Source: JAXGMV01 sp040768445 (GTDB lineage Bacteria > Chloroflexota > Anaerolineae > Anaerolineales > Anaerolineaceae). Taken from it: a DNA stretch of 64,000 nucleotides. Location: the NCBI GenBank assembly GCA_040768445.1, contig JAXGMV010000001.1:496001-560000 (forward strand). Direction: 5' to 3'. Positions within the stretch are counted from its first letter, which is position 1. Each line of letters starts with the position of its first letter. Made by a program: the position numbers and the translations under genes. Below are positions 59,046 to 64,000 of this stretch, one piece after another. The notes below the pieces were generated by a model, which searched no databases, was not told the origin of the DNA, and was given only the letters and a program-made list of their open reading frames with translations.

Positions 59046-59552
59046 TCACACCTCCGGTTTATAAACAGCCGCCTGCATATTGCCGACAAACTGCGGCAGG
59101 TCAGTGTGACCGAGCATCTGCCTGATGGCATGCGCTTCGCCGGTGTGGAACCAGTAGTGGTAGATATTGCGGTACAGCATCGTGCCGATGGATTCCCGCC
59201 AGTCCTTCTCCTGGTAGCGTAAATGTGTCTGCAAGTGCTGCTGCGCCAGGCTGCTCAGGTACACATCCGCTTCAGCAGTGATGTGCTGCCAGGTCTCCAG
59301 CATCTCCTGAAGCGGCGGTGTGCTGGCAGGCTCGCCAGTGCCAACACGGCTGTTCAAAGTTGGATACAAGAAACGGTTCTGTGCAAGGTACATCCAGAAA
59401 AATTGCTCCTGGTTCGCCATGTGACCGATAATCCAGCTGATGCAGTTCATCTGGCCGTGACGGACAAGCGCCTCTGCGTCAGTGATGCCGGCAATACAGC
59501 GCATAAATTCACTGCGGGCGAATTTCAACTGGGTGAATAACGGGTGTTCCAT
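59046..59552 (-). CDS. DinB family protein
   Basis: This 168-residue helical-bundle protein has the DinB-like layout, with metal-binding His candidates in SWIIGHMANQEQFFW (about residue 45), IYHYWFHTGEAHAIR (about 133) and the intervening helices. DinB/YfiT-type proteins are often metal-dependent thiol-transferases or stress proteins; most are unassigned. The ATG at 59552 is preferred over the TTG a codon earlier because AGGAGC lies seven bases before it. It is between flavin reductase and M1 genes on the same strand. Confidence 0.8.
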   Translation of the reverse strand: MEHPLFTQLKFARSEFMRCIAGITDAEALVRHGQMNCISWIIGHMANQEQFFWMYLAQNRFLYPTLNSRVGTGEPASTPPLQEMLETWQHITAEADVYLSSLAQQHLQTHLRYQEKDWRESIGTMLYRNIYHYWFHTGEAHAIRQMLGHTDLPQFVGNMQAAVYKPEV

Positions 59553-59566
59553 CAAGTACGCTCCTG

Positions 59567-60022
59567 CTAATAATCTTCTGAACGGTAGACCAGGCGCTCG
59601 GCGTCTGGCTGGTAGTTATGGCAGGCGGCAATACGCCCAATGATCAGCCGGTCACTGCCCTCCTTGCCGGTAGTGAACACATCCACTACCTCGCATTCCA
59701 GGCTGCCGGCACAATCCGCCAGCAGAGGCATGCCGTGTTCGCCGTTAAAGGCAACCAGGCCGGCAAATTTATCAACCTTAAGGCTGCTTTTCCTGCCAAA
59801 CAGGGCTGCCAGGTCGCGCTGGTCAGCCCGCAGCAGGCTCATGCCAAACCAGCCTGATGCCAGTATTAGCTCACGGGTATAGCTCTGGCTGCCAACACAG
59901 ATCAACACCCGGTCGGAAGACACCTGCGTTGCCCAGGCAACCGCCAGTCCCGCCTTGCGGTCCTCATGGAAGGCAGTGACAATTGAAACGCCGTGAACAA
60001 GGGTATCGGTATGGTATTCCAT
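59567..60022 (-). CDS. Flavin reductase-like FMN-binding protein
   Basis: The 151-residue protein has the split-barrel layout of flavin reductase-like proteins: GVSIVTAFHEDRKAGLAVAW, VSSDRVLICVGSQSYTRELI and FGMSLLRADQRDLAALFG, then an ECEVVDVFTTGKEGSDRLIIG segment. Such enzymes bind FMN and transfer electrons from NAD(P)H or act as small oxidoreductases. An AGGAGACGAAG sequence precedes the ATG. Its neighbours (DinB, DUF4272) offer no pathway clue. Confidence 0.85.
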   Translation of the reverse strand: MEYHTDTLVHGVSIVTAFHEDRKAGLAVAWATQVSSDRVLICVGSQSYTRELILASGWFGMSLLRADQRDLAALFGRKSSLKVDKFAGLVAFNGEHGMPLLADCAGSLECEVVDVFTTGKEGSDRLIIGRIAACHNYQPDAERLVYRSEDY

Positions 60023-60050
60023 CTTCGTCTCCTATTATTTGAAAGCAAGA

Positions 60051-61169
60051 TCAGGTATCAGTGGTAACTGCATCCCAGGGCTGGTCCATGTAGCCGGTCA
60101 GCCAGTTGAGCGCATAATGGCGCTGCTGCACCACATCCGGGTTCAATCCGGCAGGCGGCAGATGCAGCTGCAGGCGGGCATCCACTACCGCCCAATGATA
60201 GCGGTAGTGCAGGTCCAGCGCGTCCAGGATCTCTGTTGCCGGTCGCAGATGGACGCGCTCCAACCAGGCGTGTTTGGAAGGCAGCTCAAGCAGGTGGTAA
60301 AGCGGTTCAACCCGCGAGAACTTATCCGGTCGTTCAAGTGTCTCGACCTCGCCCAGCGCCCACAGCAGCGCCAGGGCGGCTTCGGAGCGCCACGAAAGCC
60401 GCATGAGCAGCTGCTCTTCACCCTGCGGACTGGTAAGAAATATCTTTTCTTCTTCCGACAAATCTTCAGCCAGGTGGAATTTTTCCACCCACCCGGCAAT
60501 CTCAGCAGTGCTCTTGCCGTCCAGTTTGGCTGAGAGTACCGCCAAAGCCAGGGTGCGTCTGCCAACGATCTGCGCATCACGCAGGCTGGCATTGTGTTCA
60601 TCTTCAATCACCGGCAGCGCATCGATAAACGGTACGCCCTCAGATTGCAGGCGCACAATTGAACGGGCTTTACGCGCTTCAGCTTCCGATGAAGTTGAGA
60701 TTACTTCAGCAGATACCAGTTCAGCCGCCAGATCAAACGAACCATCTGGCGCCATCAACAGCTTGAAACGCTTATCGAACAGTACGCCGGCTGTCAGCAC
60801 CACTGCATCCAGCCCCACTGCCAGCTTTGCCAGCGTGATGTTTGCACGCCCCTCATTATCGCGTGCCGGTTCTACCTGCACGGTCATCACCAGCCGGGTG
60901 CGCAGCAGGCGGTCAACCAGGCGCTCAGTGCGTTCCTCATGCCTGCCGTCATCGGCTTTTCTTACATCCCCTGTCAGCTGAAGCATATGCTCCTTGATGA
61001 AACTGCGCGGCATCAGGCTGCATTCCACTGCCATATCCGCCCATCTGAATTGAAAGTAAGTCCCTTGCGGGCTTTCCTGGTGATTGAATACCGCCTGCGG
61101 CGCGATGCGTTGCATCTCTTCCGCTGCAATCGTCCCGACCGTTTGTGAATAAAAGGTAAATACTTCCAC
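60051..61169 (-). CDS. DUF4272 domain protein
   Basis: The 372-residue soluble protein starts at a GTG behind GGAGAG. The central and C-terminal half (about 165-350) resembles DUF4272: SIVRLQSEGVPFIDALPVIE, VGRRTLALAVLSAKLDGK, a SWRSEAALALLWALGEVE motif, and YRYHWAVVDARL near the end. Residues 1-150 are an alpha/beta domain of unknown type. No catalytic motif is known for the family. It is the first of a possible minus-strand series running to the YjjX-GNAT gene, and is divergent from the GyrI-like gene. Confidence 0.7.
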   Translation of the reverse strand: MEVFTFYSQTVGTIAAEEMQRIAPQAVFNHQESPQGTYFQFRWADMAVECSLMPRSFIKEHMLQLTGDVRKADDGRHEERTERLVDRLLRTRLVMTVQVEPARDNEGRANITLAKLAVGLDAVVLTAGVLFDKRFKLLMAPDGSFDLAAELVSAEVISTSSEAEARKARSIVRLQSEGVPFIDALPVIEDEHNASLRDAQIVGRRTLALAVLSAKLDGKSTAEIAGWVEKFHLAEDLSEEEKIFLTSPQGEEQLLMRLSWRSEAALALLWALGEVETLERPDKFSRVEPLYHLLELPSKHAWLERVHLRPATEILDALDLHYRYHWAVVDARLQLHLPPAGLNPDVVQQRHYALNWLTGYMDQPWDAVTTDT

Positions 61170-61344
61170 GAAATCGCTCTCTCCTGCGGTGTTTTGTGTT
61201 GGATATTTTGATTATACACTTTTTGACCCACCAACGATCTGCCAGCTGGCTGGCATAAAATCCATTGTATTAGGGCGAAAAACACACTATCATAGGGTCA
61301 GACGGCAGGGACACCTGAGCCGATTATTACCCAAGGAGCTGTCT

Positions 61345-61968
61345 ATGGCAGACAAAATCAATTACCTCAAAGAATGGAAAACGTTGTATCAGCCGCCGGT
61401 CAACCAGCCGGTACTGGTGGATGTGCCGGCGCACAACTACCTGATGATTGACGGACAGGGCGACCCGAACACCTCTTCCGAATACCAGGCGGCAATTCAG
61501 ACGCTGTATCCACTGTCTTATGCGCTCAAATTCACGATTAAAAAAGAAATGGGTATTGATTACGGTGTACTGCCGCTGGAGGGGCTGTGGTGGGGCACGC
61601 CTAAAGATCAGCACACTTTCACCAGTGCGGACAAGGCACGCTGGTCATGGACATCCATGATCCTTCAGCCTGAGCCAATTACCGCAGGGCTGGTTGAGCG
61701 GGTGATGGCTGAAACAGCAAAAAAGAAGGACCTGCCGGCGCTGGACAGAGTGCGATTTGAGACACTCCACGAAGGGCTGGCGATGCAGGTAATGCATATC
61801 GGACCGTTTGATGCTGAAGGTCCGGTGGTTGACCTGATGACGCGCCTGATCCAAGAGGGTGGATACCATACGACAGGCAAGCACCATGAAATTTACCTCA
61901 GCGATTTTCGCCGCACAGCGCCTGAGAAACTGCGCACCATCATCCGCCACCCTGTGGTAAAAGCATAA
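61345..61968 (+). CDS. GyrI-like small-molecule-binding domain protein
   Basis: The 207-residue product matches stand-alone GyrI-like (SHOCT/BmrR effector-binding) proteins: VPAHNYLMIDGQGDPN near residue 27, YPLSYALKFTIKK, LEGLWWGT, and RFETLHEGLAMQVMHIGPFD in the second half. These proteins bind lipophilic or cationic molecules and some hydrolyse them. The start at 61345 is fixed by AAGGAG nine bases upstream; the longer frame from 61189 is rejected. No DNA-binding domain is fused. Confidence 0.85.
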   Translation: MADKINYLKEWKTLYQPPVNQPVLVDVPAHNYLMIDGQGDPNTSSEYQAAIQTLYPLSYALKFTIKKEMGIDYGVLPLEGLWWGTPKDQHTFTSADKARWSWTSMILQPEPITAGLVERVMAETAKKKDLPALDRVRFETLHEGLAMQVMHIGPFDAEGPVVDLMTRLIQEGGYHTTGKHHEIYLSDFRRTAPEKLRTIIRHPVVKA

Positions 61969-62541
61969 TCTGGCGGAGATGCTGCTCCTGCAACAGACGG
62001 AACCAGTCATTTATTTTCCCGTGTTGTTTCTGCCTCTTTCTATTAATATTTGGAGAGAAATATCACTTTAAATTGGTTATCTCTATTCAATTGCCAAATA
62101 CAACGACTTGACTATACTGTTAAGTATATGAGGGTATATAATTAATTCAATTTACTATGCTCATCACCGCACACGGAAACCGCGAATCGATGGATCAAAG
62201 AGCAACCCACTCCAAATCACGATATTTATTAGTAATAAATCAGCCGCCAATAATAGTTTAATTTACGGATACTTTTATTCTCAGAACTCCTTTTACCAGT
62301 TGAAATAATTTTTAATGTTTGAATGATCAGTTTGACAGGAATTGTAGTAGTGAATTTTTTCACAATTCAGTTCATAGGTCTTTACAAACGATTTACCTGC
62401 AGAATAATAAGCCGTTGGATTGTGTAACACACGCGCAGATTATTCAACTGGACGATAGAAATTTCAGGAAAGGAGGAGAAACCATCGAAGTTCTGTAATG
62501 CAGTGTAAGTGTATTGTTTTCAACAAAAATAGGAGGATTTA
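61969..62541 (+). other. 573-base AT-rich non-coding region
   Basis: No ORF longer than a few tens of codons and no RNA gene was recognised here. It contains an inverted repeat TATACT-N4-AGTATA (62113-62128), a TTGACA at 62332-62337, a good promoter at 62381-62408, a TGTGT-A-ACACA repeat (62421-62431), an AAAGGAGGAG ribosome-like site (62469-62478) not followed by an ATG at proper spacing, and a short ORF ending on the next gene's start. Confidence 0.6.
62381..62408 (+). promoter_or_regulatory. Promoter of the substrate-binding protein gene
   Basis: TTTACA at 62381-62386 and AATAAT at 62403-62408 each match 5 of 6 consensus positions with a 16-base spacer. The start would be near 62415, leaving a leader of about 127 bases with a TGTGTAACACA repeat close to +10. 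Confidence 0.5.
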
Positions 62542-62542
62542 A
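62498..62542 (+). CDS. Possible leader ORF overlapping the substrate-binding protein start
   Basis: A 14-codon frame (MQCKCIVFNKNRRI) ends with TAA at 62540-62542, whose last base is the A of the next ATG (TAATG). The AGGAGG for the next gene is read inside it as two Arg codons. Its own ribosome site (AAAGGAGGAG) is about 20 bases away, further than normal. It may be chance; if real it could couple translation. Confidence 0.2.
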   Translation: MQCKCIVFNKNRRI

Positions 62543-64000
62543 TGAAACTATTCAGGCTGTTTATTATTGTACTGCTCGCTTTTTCTGTGTTGGCATCCTG
62601 CACGCCGGCATCAGAAATCCCCGGAGCTGAAGTACCAGGTACCGAAGCACCTGCTGCTGAAGCGCCTGCCGCGACCGAAGCCCCTGCAGCTGAAGCACCT
62701 GCAGATCCCAATGCCGAAAAATACGGCGGCACGCTCACCTTTGGTATTGAGACAGAGCCCCCAGGTTTCAACCCCATCCAGCATGACAGCTGGTATGAAA
62801 TCTGGATTTATGCCACATCCAACGAACCACTGACACATGGCGGTGAAAACTTTGGTACCGAGTGGCGTCCCATCCTGGCTGAATCCTGGGAAACCAGCGA
62901 AGACGGCAAGGTATGGACCATCCACCTGCGCGAAGGTGTCACCTGGCAGGACGGCAAACCCTTTACAGCCGATGATGTGCTGTACTGGGCAGAAGCCATT
63001 ACCCACCCCGACACCGTTGACACCGAGTGGTGCCGCTCTCGCTTCATGTCTGGCGAAACACCCTTCGTTTGGGAAAAAATTGATGACTTCACTGTCACCG
63101 TCACAACCGCAGACCCAGTCCCGAACCTGATGGCAGACATCTGCGTGCCGCTCATCCCCAAGCACTACTTCGTGGACAACAACATCTCCTTCGCTGACAT
63201 GGACAAATCAGCTTTCAATACCACTGACGAACTGCTCGGTACCGGACCATTCCGCATCACCGAGTACCGCCGTGGCGAAGCTGTCATCATGTCGAAGTAC
63301 AAGGATTACTGGGGCGGCGAACCCTATCTTGACCAGATCGTTTACCGCATCGTGCCTGATCGACAGTCCCTGATCACAGCTGCAATGACTGGCGAAGTGG
63401 ACTATGTTACCCTAGATCCGCCCGAAGTTGAGCAGGTCAAGGATTCAGAGAACCTGACAATTTACGAGTTCGAAGGCGATAATTCCTGGCACTTCCGCCT
63501 CAACACCATGAAACCCCACCTGGCCGACAAACGCACCCGCCAGGCGCTGATGTACGCACTCGACCGCCAGGCCTTTGTCGATTCCATCCTGCTCGGCTAC
63601 GGCCGCGTTTCAGACACCATCTTCTCGCCCTATGTCACCGCCTACAAACCACTGGATGATGTCCGTAACTATGACCCAGAGAAGGCGAAAGCGCTGCTGG
63701 CTGAAGTTGGTTGGGTGCCCGGGTCTGATGGCATTCTGGTGGCAGAAAATGTTGAAGGTGTTGAAAAAGGCACCAGGTTCGTCATGCAGCTTGAAGTCTA
63801 CTCTGCCTCAAAGATGCAGCCCTCACTGCTGGCACAGTCCTACTGGACAGCCATCGGCATCGATGCCCAGCTGCGCCAGCGCGACAGCAACGTCTTCACC
63901 GATGCAAACTACGGTGTACCGGCAGCAGAGAGAGACTTCGATGCCTTCTGGACGATGATCGGTTCCGCCGGCCCCAATGGCGTCTCCTATAACTGGCTGA
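62542..64000 (+). CDS. ABC transporter substrate-binding lipoprotein, family 5 (partial)
   Basis: The frame is open to the right edge (486 codons seen). A lipoprotein signal (FIIVLLAFSVLASC) precedes a Glu/Ala/Pro-rich spacer with repeated TEAPAAEAP. The family 5 (peptide/nickel/oligosaccharide) fold follows: GGTLTFGIETEPPGFNP, LREGVTWQDGKPFTADDVLYW, GTGPFRITEYRRGEAVIM and RQALMYALDRQAFVD. It captures oligopeptides, sugars or other solutes for an ABC importer whose permease genes probably lie beyond the window. AGGAGG is five bases before the ATG. The start is well supported. Confidence 0.9.
   Translation, partial: MKLFRLFIIVLLAFSVLASCTPASEIPGAEVPGTEAPAAEAPAATEAPAAEAPADPNAEKYGGTLTFGIETEPPGFNPIQHDSWYEIWIYATSNEPLTHGGENFGTEWRPILAESWETSEDGKVWTIHLREGVTWQDGKPFTADDVLYWAEAITHPDTVDTEWCRSRFMSGETPFVWEKIDDFTVTVTTADPVPNLMADICVPLIPKHYFVDNNISFADMDKSAFNTTDELLGTGPFRITEYRRGEAVIMSKYKDYWGGEPYLDQIVYRIVPDRQSLITAAMTGEVDYVTLDPPEVEQVKDSENLTIYEFEGDNSWHFRLNTMKPHLADKRTRQALMYALDRQAFVDSILLGYGRVSDTIFSPYVTAYKPLDDVRNYDPEKAKALLAEVGWVPGSDGILVAENVEGVEKGTRFVMQLEVYSASKMQPSLLAQSYWTAIGIDAQLRQRDSNVFTDANYGVPAAERDFDAFWTMIGSAGPNGVSYNWL

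Noticed and set aside
61189..61344. N-terminal extension of the GyrI-like gene
   Set aside because: The domain starts at 61345 directly after AAGGAG, and the extension crosses the promoter region shared with the divergent DUF4272 gene.

Overview
The window reads as chromosomal DNA of an anaerobic or facultatively anaerobic bacterium, most likely a member of Chloroflexota, class Anaerolineae. This is inferred from several traits. Secreted proteins carry threonine/proline-rich linkers before a C-terminal membrane anchor. CAP-LysM proteins and pseudophosphatase-propeller proteins are present. There is an Na+-translocating decarboxylase, an NrdG-like radical SAM enzyme, a nickel-pincer (LarA) family enzyme and a fused PyrF-PyrE. 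No rRNA, tRNA, CRISPR array, insertion sequence or integrase was seen. Gene density is high and base composition looks even by eye.

Layout. (1) 1-5765: a five-gene module of an SPFH/band-7 protein (cut by the window edge), a TPR protein, a CbbX/SpoVK-like AAA+ ATPase, a coiled-coil protein and a single-cluster radical SAM enzyme. This is the best candidate for an undescribed system. (2) 5766-8263: a TauE/SafE exporter and a membrane-anchored TPR protein. (3) 8416-15679: a LarA-family racemase divergent from four consecutive M20 (AbgB-like) amidohydrolases. (4) 15840-25474: a GT-C-like membrane protein, a five-gene LiaF/PspC envelope-stress cluster, three tandem CAP-LysM proteins and a CBS-pair protein. 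(5) 25657-29381: three tandem M55 D-aminopeptidases divergent from a formamidase/acetamidase. (6) 29461-37931: a two-component system, DUF4956 and VTC-domain proteins, a carbohydrate-binding (DUF4353) lipoprotein, and a PP2C-like pseudophosphatase joined through a membrane segment to a propeller-like domain. (7) 38115-41704: a four-subunit Na+-pumping acyl-CoA decarboxylase. (8) 41926-49719: an aldo/keto reductase, a DUF3048 lipoprotein and a pyrimidine operon (pyrC, pyrB, pyrFE, pyrD, then an M48 protease) behind an attenuator-like leader. (9) 49932-61968: a beta-lactamase-fold serine hydrolase, two transglutaminase-like lipoproteins (one lacking the catalytic cysteine), a YjjX-GNAT fusion, a KstD-like flavoprotein, a PHP hydrolase, an M1 peptidase, DinB, flavin reductase, DUF4272 and GyrI-like proteins. 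(10) 62542 to the end: a peptide-type ABC substrate-binding lipoprotein, cut by the window edge.

How it fits together. M20 amidohydrolases, M55 D-aminopeptidases, the LarA racemase, the amidase, M1/M48 peptidases and a peptide-binding protein suggest scavenging of peptides, amides and possibly D-amino-acid material such as cell-wall fragments. The methylmalonyl-CoA-type decarboxylase would couple organic-acid catabolism to an Na+ gradient. Tandem duplication is the striking genomic theme: M20 x4, M55 x3, CAP-LysM x3, LiaF-like x4 and transglutaminase x2. Several starts have a TATAAT-like box 6-8 nt upstream and no Shine-Dalgarno, suggesting leaderless transcripts. All functional calls rest on motif recognition by eye; no database search was run.
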